Of a stretch of 55,195 nucleotides of DNA, positions 8,031 to 16,243 are shown piece by piece; position 1 is the stretch's first letter, and each line of letters opens with the position of its first letter. Position numbers and translations under genes: made by a program. The stretch lies in contig CABIYE010000019.1 in assembly GCA_902362865.1 (NCBI GenBank), positions 1 to 55,195 of the forward strand, written 5' to 3'. The notes below the pieces were generated by a model. It had not been told where the DNA came from. It saw nothing but the letters and a program-made list of their open reading frames with translations, and ran no database searches. The stretch is from Clostridiaceae bacterium. GTDB lineage: Bacteria > Bacillota > Clostridia > Lachnospirales > Lachnospiraceae.

Positions 8031-9785
8031 ATGGCTGAAGAAATTTTAAGCGCTGTAAGTGATCAGGTCTTTGGAGTCTGGTTCTTAATCGGAGCTGCTC
8101 TGGTATTCTGGATGCAGGCGGGATTTGCTATGGTGGAGGCAGGATTTACCAGGGCAAAAAACTCGGGAAATATTCTGATGAAGAACCTGATGGACTTCTG
8201 TATCGGAACAGTAATGTTTATCCTGATAGGTTTTAGTTTGTTACTTGGAGAAGATTTCCTTGGGTTAATCGGAAAGCCCGGATTCGATATTATTACCAAT
8301 TATGCGAATTTTGATTGGTCTGCTTTCGTATTCAATCTGGTATTTTGTGCGACTACAGCAACAATCGTATCAGGGGCTATGGCAGAAAGGACAAAATTTT
8401 TATCCTACTGCATTTATTCTGCAGTGATTTCTGCATTGATTTACCCAATTGAGGCACATTGGATCTGGGGCGGCGGCTGGCTTTCACAGATAGGCTTCCA
8501 TGATTATGCAGGTTCTTGTGCGATTCATATGGTAGGCGGCATTTCCGCATTGATTGGAGCAAAGATCCTTGGACCCCGTATTGGTAAGTTTACGAAGGAT
8601 GAATCCGGTAAGATCGTCAAAGTAAACGCATTCCCCGGTCACAACCTTCCAATTGGCTGTCTTGGTGTATTTATCCTGTGGCTTGGCTGGTACGGGTTCA
8701 ATGGAGCTGCTGCTACAACGGTAGATGAACTTGCTTCTATCTTCCTGACTACAACAGTAGCACCGGCAGTTGCAACAGTCGTGTGTATGATTTTTACATG
8801 GGTGAAATATGGAAAACCAGATGTATCTATGTGTCTGAATGCATCTTTGGCAGGTCTGGTTGCAATTACAGCTCCTTGTGATGTTACAGATGTAGTTGGT
8901 GCAACTGTAATTGGCGCGGTAGCTGGTGTGCTGGTAGTATTCGGTGTATGGCTTCTGGATGAAAAACTGCGGATTGACGACCCGGTCGGTGCGGTTGCAG
9001 TTCACTGTTTAAATGGTATCTGGGGAACAATTGCAGTTGGTTTGTTTGCAACATCTTCTTCACCGGCATTTGAGACGGCAGGAATTAAAGAAGGTCTATT
9101 CTACGGCGGCGGTTTTGAGCAGCTTGGACTTCAGTTGATTGGATTTGCGTCGGTTGCAGCATGGACGGCAGTCACGATTACGATCGCTTTCCTTGCAATT
9201 AAGGCAACTGTAGGCCTTCGTGTTTCAGAAGAAGAAGAAATTGTCGGACTGGATGCAACAGAACATGGACTTCCTTCAGCTTACGCGGGCTTCAGTATTA
9301 TGGATATTTCTAACACCATGACTATGGATGTAAATGAAAATACAGACCTTGGCGTGGAGAGCTTCGATGCAGCTTCTGACGCAATGAAAAATGCGGCCGT
9401 TAAAGTTGTTAAAATGCCTGTTACAGAGACTGGAATGTACAAAGTTTCTATTATTGCAAAATTGTCCAGATATGACCGCTTAAAGAAAGCCATGAATGAT
9501 ATTGGTGTAACCGGTATGACGGTAACGCAGGTTATGGGCTGTGGCGTTCAGAAAGGCGCCGGCGAAAAATACCGTGGAGTTGAGATGGACGCAACCCTGC
9601 TTCCGAAAGTTAAGGTTGAGGTTATCGTAGGAAATATTCCGGTAGATAAGGTAGTGGACGCTGCGAAGAAAGCACTGTATACAGGACATATCGGAGATGG
9701 TAAGATCTTTGTATACAATGTGGATAAGGTAATTAAGGTCCGCACGGGCGAAGAAGATCTGGCGGCTCTGGCAGACGTAGAGTAA
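8031..9785 (+). CDS. amt: Ammonium transporter fused to a P-II signalling domain
   Basis: The product has 584 residues and starts at ATG 8031 behind GAAGAGGAGGA. Residues 1-400 are an Amt/Mep channel with about 11 membrane helices; the twin histidines sit in AIHMVGG and VHCLNGIWGT and the selectivity region in GAMAERTKF. After an acidic linker (about 400-460) comes a complete P-II domain: YKVSIIAKLSRYDRLKKAM, a T-loop with Tyr in GAGEKYRGVE, LPKVKVEVIV and the B-loop TGHIGDGKIFVYN. Separate P-II (GlnK) proteins normally plug Amt channels under nitrogen excess; here the regulator is covalently attached. The linker Met/Asp-rich stretch is variable. The leader terminator suggests control at elongation as well. 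Confidence 0.93.
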   Translation: MAEEILSAVSDQVFGVWFLIGAALVFWMQAGFAMVEAGFTRAKNSGNILMKNLMDFCIGTVMFILIGFSLLLGEDFLGLIGKPGFDIITNYANFDWSAFVFNLVFCATTATIVSGAMAERTKFLSYCIYSAVISALIYPIEAHWIWGGGWLSQIGFHDYAGSCAIHMVGGISALIGAKILGPRIGKFTKDESGKIVKVNAFPGHNLPIGCLGVFILWLGWYGFNGAAATTVDELASIFLTTTVAPAVATVVCMIFTWVKYGKPDVSMCLNASLAGLVAITAPCDVTDVVGATVIGAVAGVLVVFGVWLLDEKLRIDDPVGAVAVHCLNGIWGTIAVGLFATSSSPAFETAGIKEGLFYGGGFEQLGLQLIGFASVAAWTAVTITIAFLAIKATVGLRVSEEEEIVGLDATEHGLPSAYAGFSIMDISNTMTMDVNENTDLGVESFDAASDAMKNAAVKVVKMPVTETGMYKVSIIAKLSRYDRLKKAMNDIGVTGMTVTQVMGCGVQKGAGEKYRGVEMDATLLPKVKVEVIVGNIPVDKVVDAAKKALYTGHIGDGKIFVYNVDKVIKVRTGEEDLAALADVE

Positions 9786-9840
9786 TGAAAAGACGGTTGG
9801 CATTATGATCCAACAGTACAAAAAGAATATAAAAACAAAA

Positions 9841-9877
9841 GGATCGTATCTGTGTCGCTTACAGGTACGATCTTTTT
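9841..9877 (+). terminator. Terminator after amt
   Basis: GATCGTA-t-CTGT pairs with ACAG-g-TACGATC around gtcgctt, followed by TTTTT. Typical intrinsic terminator 55 bp after the amt stop. Confidence 0.85.
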
Positions 9878-10024
9878 CTATTAATAGAAACAAATTTCAG
9901 CGTATCATCAAACAAATCAGTACGTATTATATGTAAACTAACATGTAATGTCAACAGAAAAATGCTCTGGAAAGTAAATTTAATTAAAGAATGGGAAAAA
10001 GCAGCAATGTTGTGTATCTGGGAC

Positions 10025-10053
10025 TGGCAACTGTGCCGACAGCTTGTTATAAT
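10025..10053 (+). promoter_or_regulatory. Possible promoter of the HAD gene
   Basis: TGGCAA, 17-bp spacer, perfect TATAAT (10048-10053), 34 bp before the GTG start at 10088. The -35 is weak. The rest of the 300-bp gap after amt holds only the terminator and AT-rich sequence. Confidence 0.4.
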
Positions 10054-10087
10054 AAATTTCATAGCGAAAAAGAAAGGAGAAACAGCA

Positions 10088-10795
10088 GTGAAGATTAAAC
10101 ATATATTATTTGACCTGGATGGAACGCTGCTTCCGATGAAGCAGGATGAGTTTGTGGAATATTATCTGCCTCTGTTGGCAGAGCGCTTTGTGGACAGGGG
10201 AATTTTGCAGAAAGAATTTATCGGGTACATATGGAAGGGATTTGCCGCAATGGTAGCAAATGATGGAAGCTGTACAAATGAAGAGGTTTTCTGGAAGTGT
10301 TTTCAGGAAAACCTTCCCTTCTCCCGGGAAGAGCTGGTGCGGGATACCATAGATTTCTATGGCGGAGATTTTAATAAGGCGATTCATGCAACCCAGCCGA
10401 CGCTTGTATCGGGGGAGATTATCCGGGCGGCGAAGGAGAAGGGTATACAGGTGTATCTTGCGACCAATCCGGTGTTCCCACGAGTGGCGACGATGAACAG
10501 GATTCGCTGGGCCGGGCTTCGGGCGGAGGATTTCCGCATAATTACTACCTATGAGAATTACTGTTACTGTAAACCAAATACGAAGTATTATGAGGAGATT
10601 TTAAAGGAATTTGCTTTAAATCCGGAGGAATGTCTGATGGTAGGAAATGACGTGGAAGACGATCTGGCGGCCGGAAAACTGGGGATAAAAACCTATCTTG
10701 TGACAGATTGCGTGGAAAATAAGAAAAATCTGCCGATTACTGCAGATTATACGGGCTCTCTGAAGGATTGTCTGGCATTTGTAAAGGAGATATAG
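10088..10795 (+). CDS. HAD-family hydrolase
   Basis: The start is GTG 10088, placed by AAAGGAGAAACAGCA just upstream; the ORF extends upstream but that part is not protein-like. The product has 235 residues. HAD motifs are complete: FDLDGTL (nucleophile Asp), YLATNP (motif II Thr), the Lys in CKPNTKYYEE (motif III) and GNDVEDDLAAGKLG (motif IV acid pair). A helical C1 cap lies between motifs I and II (about 25-100). Such enzymes are cytoplasmic phosphatases for small phosphorylated metabolites; substrate is not predictable. It is followed after one base by a membrane protein gene, probably in one transcript. Confidence 0.85.
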   Translation: MKIKHILFDLDGTLLPMKQDEFVEYYLPLLAERFVDRGILQKEFIGYIWKGFAAMVANDGSCTNEEVFWKCFQENLPFSREELVRDTIDFYGGDFNKAIHATQPTLVSGEIIRAAKEKGIQVYLATNPVFPRVATMNRIRWAGLRAEDFRIITTYENYCYCKPNTKYYEEILKEFALNPEECLMVGNDVEDDLAAGKLGIKTYLVTDCVENKKNLPITADYTGSLKDCLAFVKEI

Positions 10796-10796
10796 G

Positions 10797-11591
10797 ATGA
10801 AAGTTGATTTAAAAAAAGCAGCAAGAATAATCATTCCATTTATAATAGCCCTGATTTCCATCTTTGGTGTAAGCAGAGCTGCAGCCTCACCGGAATTTCA
10901 TGCGAAAACGATTGAATCTCTGGATGAAAAGAGGAACACCGTAATGGAACTGACGGCGGCATCTACAGCGGCATCTGCGGCAATTACTCTGATTCCGGGC
11001 GATACGGCGACTCCCATAGCAGAGAAGCTTGCAGATTTAAGTACATATTTCCTGGTGGTCCTGTGTGCGATTTATCTGGAAAAATATTTGGTGACAATTA
11101 CGGGTTACGCTGCATTTTCCATATTGATTCCCGCCGCCTGCGTGTTATATATAGTGAGTGTTTTTTATAAAGAAAAGGCATGTAAATGGCTTGCAAATAA
11201 ATTGATTGTGTTTGGAATAGCAATTGTGCTGATTGTACCGGCGAGTGTGCAGCTGTCGAATCTGATAGAGCGAACTTACGAGTCTTCCATTAATGAAACG
11301 ATTGAATCTGCCAGACAGGCGACAGAAGAAATAGAAGGAAGTGCGGGGGATTCGGATGAAAGTGAGGACGACGAAAGCGGGGTATTATCGGGATTCTTCT
11401 CTAAAATAACGGATGGCGTGTCAGGAGTTGTGGAGAAAGTAGAAAATATTCTGAATGATTTTGTTGAAGCGCTGGCGGTGATGATTGTGACTTCGTGCGT
11501 GATACCGATTGTGGTTATTATATTTTTTATCTGGCTTGTGAAAAATATTCTGGGAATGAATATCAGTATTCCGGTGAAAAAGCCCCGTTAG
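10797..11591 (+). CDS. Multi-pass membrane protein of unknown function
   Basis: The product has 264 residues; ATG 10797 lies one base after the HAD stop, with AAAGGAGATATAGG as ribosome site. It has hydrophobic segments at about 9-27, 80-100, 105-125, 135-155 and 225-250. Between the last two is an acidic low-complexity stretch (GDSDESEDDESG) and an amphipathic segment (FFSKITDGVSGVVEKVENIL). I recognise no domain. Translational linkage to the HAD enzyme suggests a shared pathway but gives no function. Confidence 0.7.
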   Translation: MKVDLKKAARIIIPFIIALISIFGVSRAAASPEFHAKTIESLDEKRNTVMELTAASTAASAAITLIPGDTATPIAEKLADLSTYFLVVLCAIYLEKYLVTITGYAAFSILIPAACVLYIVSVFYKEKACKWLANKLIVFGIAIVLIVPASVQLSNLIERTYESSINETIESARQATEEIEGSAGDSDESEDDESGVLSGFFSKITDGVSGVVEKVENILNDFVEALAVMIVTSCVIPIVVIIFFIWLVKNILGMNISIPVKKPR

Positions 11592-11687
11592 TACAGATTC
11601 CAGACTTTTTAAGTTCCGAATCCTTTCGTGGAATGTCTCTTCCAATTGCATACAGCATGAATTCTTTATAATGGATAAATTTCAGGG

Positions 11688-11726
11688 GAAGGCGTGACTC
11701 ATGTGGGTCACGCCTTCTTTTGTTTT
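11688..11726 (+). terminator. Terminator after the HAD/membrane gene pair
   Basis: GAAGGCGTGAC and GTCACGCCTTC form a perfect 11-bp stem with an 8-nt loop, followed by TTTTGTTTT. The rest of the 394-bp gap to the next gene holds a promoter and no recognisable coding sequence. Confidence 0.9.
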
Positions 11727-11842
11727 AGATGAATGGAGGAAATAGCCACCGCAAAAGCAAAGGGAATATAGGCTTCTTTGTGATAAAAAGAAGAAATCTG
11801 ATAGATTCTGATAGATAATCCAAAGAATAATCTGTAAAATAC

Positions 11843-11871
11843 TTGTATCGGAGGCAATTTTACAGTATAAT
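11843..11871 (+). promoter_or_regulatory. Sigma-A promoter of the zinc-ribbon protein gene
   Basis: TTGTAT, 17-bp spacer, perfect TATAAT. Predicted start is near 11878, leaving a leader of about 105 nt with no obvious fold. Confidence 0.65.
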
Positions 11872-11985
11872 ATGAGACATGTAGGAGTCTGTCAAGATGT
11901 ACGCTATTTGATAATATCAATGCAATTTATAGAAGAAAACAGAAAAAATGTTGTTTTTGAGGAAATGTCAGTAAGGGAGAAATTT

Positions 11986-13266
11986 ATGAAAAGATGTCCA
12001 AGATGTAACAGAGTTTATTCGGATTTGGTTAGTGTATGCCCGGAATGTAATGTTTCGTTGACAAGCAAGCAAGGTAATGATACGAATCCGTACAATAAAG
12101 CAAAGAGGCGTGAAAGAAAAACGGGGAACAAGGATAAACGCAATGGAAAAAAGAAGCTGCCTTACATCATTTTGATAGTGGTTTTGTGTATTATTCTGAT
12201 TTGTATACTGAGTCAGTGTGGGTCTTCAGCAGATACATCGAATCGGAATATTGAAACGAATGAAGATGTGGCTGAAGATATCATATATGGTGATGTGGTC
12301 GAAGATATCACATATGATGATGTGGATGACGATGGTTTTGTAAAAGAAAAGACTCTTGAGAATGCGGAAACTTTTGAAGAAGTGACTGCAACAGAAGAAT
12401 ATCAGGATCCAACCAGTAATTATGCAACCGTAGAAATCGATGGGGAAGAAGTTGTATTTTTCATGGGAGAATGCAAAGAGGTGAACGATTCCGGTGTTGG
12501 CACTTATGTTCGGGCTTCTTTTTACAATTATCGTGACGGCGAAGAAGAATATAAGCTTATGATGCAGATCAGCTACAATTTGCCCGACGGTAACTATGCG
12601 GAAGATGACTTTGAACGGGGCAATAAGGCACATGGTTATACATTCAGTGCATATTTATATAAGACAAACTGGGAGAAGATCAACGATTCTACGGAGTATA
12701 GTTATGTGATAAGTAAAGTTAATGGCAGCTATACTTTGGAATTGAATTCCAGTGATTCGAAAGATTTGCATTACCAGCTTCATTTGTCAATACAGGATGC
12801 GAAACAGTGTGGCGGGGTAGAAAGCGGCTGGGGAGAGACTAAGTACACAGCAGATTTTGCAGTAGGGGAAGTCAACCCTATTGTTGAGAAAATGAACCAA
12901 TTGGGAAATGGATCCCGTAACTCAGACAATGACAACGATAATGATGATGGTGATAATGATGATACAGTTGTCTACGATGACGATTGTCCGCGATGCGGTG
13001 GTTTGGGAGAGTGTGACGTATGTTTTGGAGAGAAAACCGTGAGATGCCCCAATGCAAATAATTGTTCCGATGGAGAATGTATTGAATGTGGCGGAGACGG
13101 TGTAGTAGAGGTGTTCAGTCCATCCAGTACAGTTGGAAGTGATGTCAAAACCAGATCGTGTACATATTGCGGAGGAGATGGAATTTGCAATACTTGCGAT
13201 GGGACTGGGGAAATTGTCTGTGAAGAATGCGGTGGCAGTGGAAAGTGCCCGGTTTGTGGAAAATAA
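11986..13266 (+). CDS. Zinc-ribbon membrane protein with DnaJ-like cysteine-rich C-terminus
   Basis: Start ATG 11986 follows AGGGAGAAATTT; the upstream in-frame extension is not protein-like. The product has 426 residues. The N-terminus MKRCPRCNRVYSDLVSVCPE is a zinc ribbon (two CxxC), then a Lys/Arg-rich stretch, one membrane helix (about 60-80) and an acidic extracellular or lumenal region with Asp/Asn runs. The last 90 residues hold repeated CxxCxG-type units (CPRCGGLGECDVC, CTYCGGDGICNTC, CEECGGSGKCPVC) resembling the DnaJ zinc centre but without a J domain. Substrate or partner is unknown. Aspartate-rich low complexity near 330-345 separates the folded parts. Confidence 0.75.
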   Translation: MKRCPRCNRVYSDLVSVCPECNVSLTSKQGNDTNPYNKAKRRERKTGNKDKRNGKKKLPYIILIVVLCIILICILSQCGSSADTSNRNIETNEDVAEDIIYGDVVEDITYDDVDDDGFVKEKTLENAETFEEVTATEEYQDPTSNYATVEIDGEEVVFFMGECKEVNDSGVGTYVRASFYNYRDGEEEYKLMMQISYNLPDGNYAEDDFERGNKAHGYTFSAYLYKTNWEKINDSTEYSYVISKVNGSYTLELNSSDSKDLHYQLHLSIQDAKQCGGVESGWGETKYTADFAVGEVNPIVEKMNQLGNGSRNSDNDNDNDDGDNDDTVVYDDDCPRCGGLGECDVCFGEKTVRCPNANNCSDGECIECGGDGVVEVFSPSSTVGSDVKTRSCTYCGGDGICNTCDGTGEIVCEECGGSGKCPVCGK

Positions 13267-13303
13267 TATGAGAAATTAATTATAACCAAGGGAGAAAAAA
13301 TAT

Positions 13304-13492
13304 ATGTCTGAAATACTATCAGGCCTGAGCGGAAGGAAATATACGATTGTGGCTCATATCAAATTAGGTGGGGAAGGCGGAGTATATGAAACCGATATTC
13401 CGGAAGTGGCTGCGAAACTTTATGATACTTCTAAGATTAATGTGGAAGCGCGTATGTCAGAGATGGAGAATCATACTTCCAAATACAAATAG
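13304..13492 (+). CDS. Short protein resembling the N-terminal lobe of a protein kinase (stub)
   Basis: The 62-residue frame starts at ATG 13304 behind AGGGAGAAAAAATAT. The sequence YTIVAHIKLGGEGGVYETDI followed by EVAAKLYD matches the glycine-rich loop and the beta-3 Ala-x-Lys strand of Ser/Thr-type kinases, but the frame stops before any catalytic loop (HRD, DFG). It is therefore either a decayed kinase gene or a stand-alone stub. It follows the cysteine-rich protein by 37 bp and is closed by its own terminator, so it is probably transcribed with it. I judge a remnant more likely than a functional protein. Confidence 0.5.
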   Translation: MSEILSGLSGRKYTIVAHIKLGGEGGVYETDIPEVAAKLYDTSKINVEARMSEMENHTSKYK

Positions 13493-13526
13493 GATAAAAG
13501 TGCACAAGGGTATTTAACAGAGAAAA

Positions 13527-13563
13527 TCCGCTAACCACAAGGGTTAGCGGACTTCTGCTTTTA
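13527..13563 (+). terminator. Terminator after the kinase stub
   Basis: TCCGCTAACC and GGTTAGCGGA form a perfect 10-bp stem with a 5-nt loop, followed by a broken T tract (cttctgctttta). Confidence 0.8.
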
Positions 13564-13583
13564 TAGTTATCTAAAGGAATGAG

Positions 13584-13667
13584 AGTAAAGTGTGCACCGT
13601 GGGGAGTGTACCCCCAGCGGTGTTTTACTTTATGAGGGGGGTGATAGTTGAATCTCTATCAACTATC
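13584..13667. other. Structured intergenic stretch with two inverted repeats
   Basis: AGTAAA (13584) pairs with TTTACTT (13624) enclosing ACCG/CGGT and a CCCC/GGGG-rich core, and GATAGTTGA (13643) pairs with TCAACTATC (13659). No ORF crosses it. It may be an untranslated RNA or the scar of an excised element; I see no known family. Confidence 0.4.
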
Positions 13668-13758
13668 TGACTCTAGTATAATAGAAAAATGTGTCCAAAA
13701 TGTTTTCAAACTCTAAAAGAAATCGAAAAAATCTTAAGAAAAGATTAAAAACAAAAAA

Positions 13759-13828
13759 GCAGATAACGGGAGTCGAACCCGCCTTTCCAGCTTGGGAAGC
13801 TAGCGTTCTACCGATGAACCATATCTGC
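13759..13828 (-). tRNA. tRNA-Gly (anticodon CCC)
   Basis: On the minus strand the 70-nt sequence folds as a cloverleaf: acceptor GCAGATA/TATCTGC, D arm GTTC-ATCGGTA-GAAC, anticodon arm CTAGC-TTCCCAA-GCTGG and T arm GCGGG-TTCGACT-CCCGT. Loop TTCCCAA puts CCC at positions 34-36, reading GGG codons. CCA is not encoded. No integrase or attachment duplication is seen next to it. Confidence 0.95.
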
Positions 13829-13912
13829 ATATGTATATTATAGCACTTTGAAAAACTATTGTACATACCCAAAATAATTTATATAATGGTAACAATCCGG
13901 CTTATGAGCGGA

Positions 13913-13983
13913 GCGCCATTTTATGAGCAAAAATAGCTGCATAGCAGCGGAGAAGCATCGTAGATGCGTTTTGCGAATGGCGC
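13913..13983. repeat. 71-bp nested palindromic intergenic element
   Basis: Outer arms GCGCCATT (13913) and AATGGCGC (13976), inner arms GCAAAA (13927) and TTTTGC (13969), and two small hairpins inside (GCTGC/GCAGC and GCATC/GATGC). The layout is that of a REP/MITE-like dispersed palindrome. It lies directly upstream of the phosphopantetheinyl transferase gene and a weak ORF running through it does not look coding. Confidence 0.5.
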
Positions 13984-14052
13984 GGGATGAACTGTTATAT
14001 GATAATGATTCCAGGATTGTTCTGCAACAGATGAAAGGAGCAGGTGTTTGGG

Positions 14053-14703
14053 ATGATTCAGACTTGGGCAGCGGACATTACACCGCTTTGCGAAAGCAGT
14101 ATTTATAGAAAATATTATAATCTGGTACCGGATTTCCGGAAAGAAAAGGCGGATAAGATACAGGATATGCAGGGGAAAGCACAGAGTGTAGGTGTGTGGA
14201 TTTTGTTGATGCGGATGCGGGAAGCCTATGGGATTTCCGGGGAGACTGTTTTTAATCTGTCCCATTCCGGGCAATATGTATTGTGTTCTGTAGATGATGG
14301 CAAGGGTGTATTCCCGGAGGTGAAATTAGGCTGTGACATTGAGGTGGCAGGAGAATACAACGAAAAAAGGCAAAGACTTGCAGAGCGGTTCTTTTCTGAA
14401 GGAGAGGTTTCCTATATTTTGAGTAAAAAAACAGAAGAAGAAAAAAGGCAGGCTTTTTATCGGTTGTGGGTGCTGAAAGAAAGTTTTATGAAGGCAACAA
14501 GGCTGGGAATGAAATTGGATATGAGAAGCTTTGAAGTGCAGTTTGATAGTGAGGATGGCGCTGTGCTGGCAAGACAGCCGGAGGCGATAAAGGATGTCTG
14601 GCATTATCAGGAATATGAGATAGAAGGCATAGAAGCGAAGATTGCTGTGTGCAGTACGGCGGATGAATTCGGGCAGCCGGAGATGCCGCAGCTGTTTCGG
14701 TAA
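14053..14703 (+). CDS. 4'-phosphopantetheinyl transferase (Sfp type)
   Basis: Start ATG 14053 (MIQTWAADITPL) is chosen because AAAGGAG lies 12 bases before it and homologues begin like this; a GTG nine bases upstream is too close to the site. The product has 216 residues. Magnesium-site motif is LGCDIEVAGE (about 94-103), followed by AERFFSEGE, and the C-terminal signature is FYRLWVLKESFMKATRLGM (about 139-157). It moves phosphopantetheine from coenzyme A to carrier-protein serines. No synthase gene is nearby, so the partner carrier (fatty acid or secondary metabolism) is not shown by context. Confidence 0.88.
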   Translation: MIQTWAADITPLCESSIYRKYYNLVPDFRKEKADKIQDMQGKAQSVGVWILLMRMREAYGISGETVFNLSHSGQYVLCSVDDGKGVFPEVKLGCDIEVAGEYNEKRQRLAERFFSEGEVSYILSKKTEEEKRQAFYRLWVLKESFMKATRLGMKLDMRSFEVQFDSEDGAVLARQPEAIKDVWHYQEYEIEGIEAKIAVCSTADEFGQPEMPQLFR

Positions 14704-14747
14704 TTGCAATTAGGTACAGGGCAAAATGCGGTTGGGTACAGGGTAAA

Positions 14748-14798
14748 CTGCAATTGCAGACGTAGTAAAATGACACTTTACTACGTCCCCAATTGCAG
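14748..14798. terminator. Long bidirectional hairpin between convergent genes
   Basis: CTGCAATTG-ca-GACGTAGTAAA pairs with TTTACTACGTC-cc-CAATTGCAG: 20 bp of stem with one 2x2 internal loop. It overlaps the last codons of the leftward histidine kinase gene. No strong U tract on the + side; it can separate the convergent transcripts. Confidence 0.65.
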
Positions 14799-16229
14799 TG
14801 AAAAGATAAATTCTGTACCGACGCCTTCCGTACTAATGACGTTGATATTCTCTCCGTGTGCCTGGACGGCTTCTTTTACGATGGCAAGCCCAAGTCCGGT
14901 GCCTTTTTTGTCTTTGCCGCGGGAAGCGTCTGTCTTATAGAAACGCTCCCAGATTTTATTCAGGGAATCCCGGGGAATCCCGCATCCGTAATCTTTGACG
15001 GAGATGTAAGCTTTGTCTCCCCGTTCTGTTGTCTCAACGGTGATGGTAGAATCCGGTTCGCTGAATTTGATGGCGTTGTCAATGAGATTGTAAAGAACCT
15101 GTTGGATTTTTCGCTTGTCGGCGTATACTTTTAGAACCTTGGTGGCAAGGAGCAGCTCGATGGAGATTCTCTTCTGTGTGCAGGTTCCTTCAAAGGAAGC
15201 GGCGGTGTTTTTTATGACCTCATGAATGTCGAAGGAGGTTTTGTCCAGCAGGAGCTGCTCGGTGTCAAATTCGTTCAGAGCCAGTAAATCGTGGGTCAGG
15301 TCTGTCAGGCGTTCCGTCTCAAATAAAATGATTTTTAAATATTTTTCCTGCAGTTCAGGAGGAATCGTGCCGTCTGCCATTGCTTCTACATAACCTTTAA
15401 TGGAGGTTAGCGGTGAGCGGAAATCGTGGGATACATTTGCTACGAATTTCTTCTGATAATCCTCCATATCACGTAAATGTGATGACATATAGTTTAATGA
15501 AGCAGACAGATAACCTATTTCATCCTGGGTGGTAACCGGAATTTCATAGTCCAGATTGCCGGAGGCGTACTGGGTTGCGGCTTCTGTGATTTTCCGCAGA
15601 GGCCGGTGTACCATGAATTGAAATGCCAGCAGGATAATAAAAGATAGTAAGTAAATAATTACTAAAGTTATATATACGTTTCTCATAAACATATCGCGGC
15701 GCGGACTAATGTCTGATAAAGGTTTATGGATAAGCAGGTATCCTTTTATGGAAAATCCCTGTGTCACCGGGGCAATTACAGTAAGTACGTCTTCCTCAAA
15801 ATATCCATGGTAGTCACCCTCCTGCCAGGTGCTGCTACCGCTTTCTGCCGGATTGAAGTCTTCAATGGAGGTGGGAGGAGAGGGATAGTCATCCGGCTGT
15901 GCGGATGCAATCAAGTTCCTGTTTTTGTCCACAAACCATATGGCAGCATTCGTGTAAGCTTTCATTCCGTTTAGCTGAGTGTGAATATCTGAAGAAGAAG
16001 CGGAGTCGGAAAAATAAGCGGGCAGATAGTCTGCGGCGGTTACAGTTGCCTCCTGGTATAAGGATTCGGCTTCAGATTTTTTCAAAGCCGTCCAGGTCAG
16101 GCCGGAGGTCAACGTGGCGGCAGTAAAAAAGAGTAAAAAACCAAAGATGATATATACAATTATAAATTTTAAGTACAGAGTACTCTGCGGCTGCGAAGTA
16201 CTCTGTTTTTTTGCTGTTTTCCTTTTCAT
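14781..16229 (-). CDS. Sensor histidine kinase (HAMP, HisKA, HATPase)
   Basis: The product has 482 residues and starts at ATG 16229 behind GGGAG. A basic N-terminus and membrane helix (about 19-42) are followed by an extracellular sensor region (about 45-170), a second helix (about 185-205), HAMP, and the dimerisation helix with phospho-acceptor FVANVSHDFRSPLTSIKGYV. ATP-binding boxes NLIDNAIKFS, DYGCGIP and GTGLGLAIVKE are intact. It autophosphorylates on His and passes the phosphate to the OmpR-type regulator encoded 14 bp upstream. The signal is unknown; the sensor region has no recognised ligand fold. Confidence 0.92.
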   Translation of the reverse strand: MKRKTAKKQSTSQPQSTLYLKFIIVYIIFGFLLFFTAATLTSGLTWTALKKSEAESLYQEATVTAADYLPAYFSDSASSSDIHTQLNGMKAYTNAAIWFVDKNRNLIASAQPDDYPSPPTSIEDFNPAESGSSTWQEGDYHGYFEEDVLTVIAPVTQGFSIKGYLLIHKPLSDISPRRDMFMRNVYITLVIIYLLSFIILLAFQFMVHRPLRKITEAATQYASGNLDYEIPVTTQDEIGYLSASLNYMSSHLRDMEDYQKKFVANVSHDFRSPLTSIKGYVEAMADGTIPPELQEKYLKIILFETERLTDLTHDLLALNEFDTEQLLLDKTSFDIHEVIKNTAASFEGTCTQKRISIELLLATKVLKVYADKRKIQQVLYNLIDNAIKFSEPDSTITVETTERGDKAYISVKDYGCGIPRDSLNKIWERFYKTDASRGKDKKGTGLGLAIVKEAVQAHGENINVISTEGVGTEFIFSLQLGT

Positions 16230-16243
16230 AAATAGCTCCCTAT

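Noticed and set aside
13759..13828. tRNA-Gly as the integration site of the island
   Set aside because: The island lies 10 kb away, no integrase adjoins the tRNA and no duplicate of its 3' end is seen.
13923..14108. Open frame of 61 codons before the phosphopantetheinyl transferase gene
   Set aside because: It runs through the nested palindrome and into the next gene and has no ribosome site or recognisable domain.
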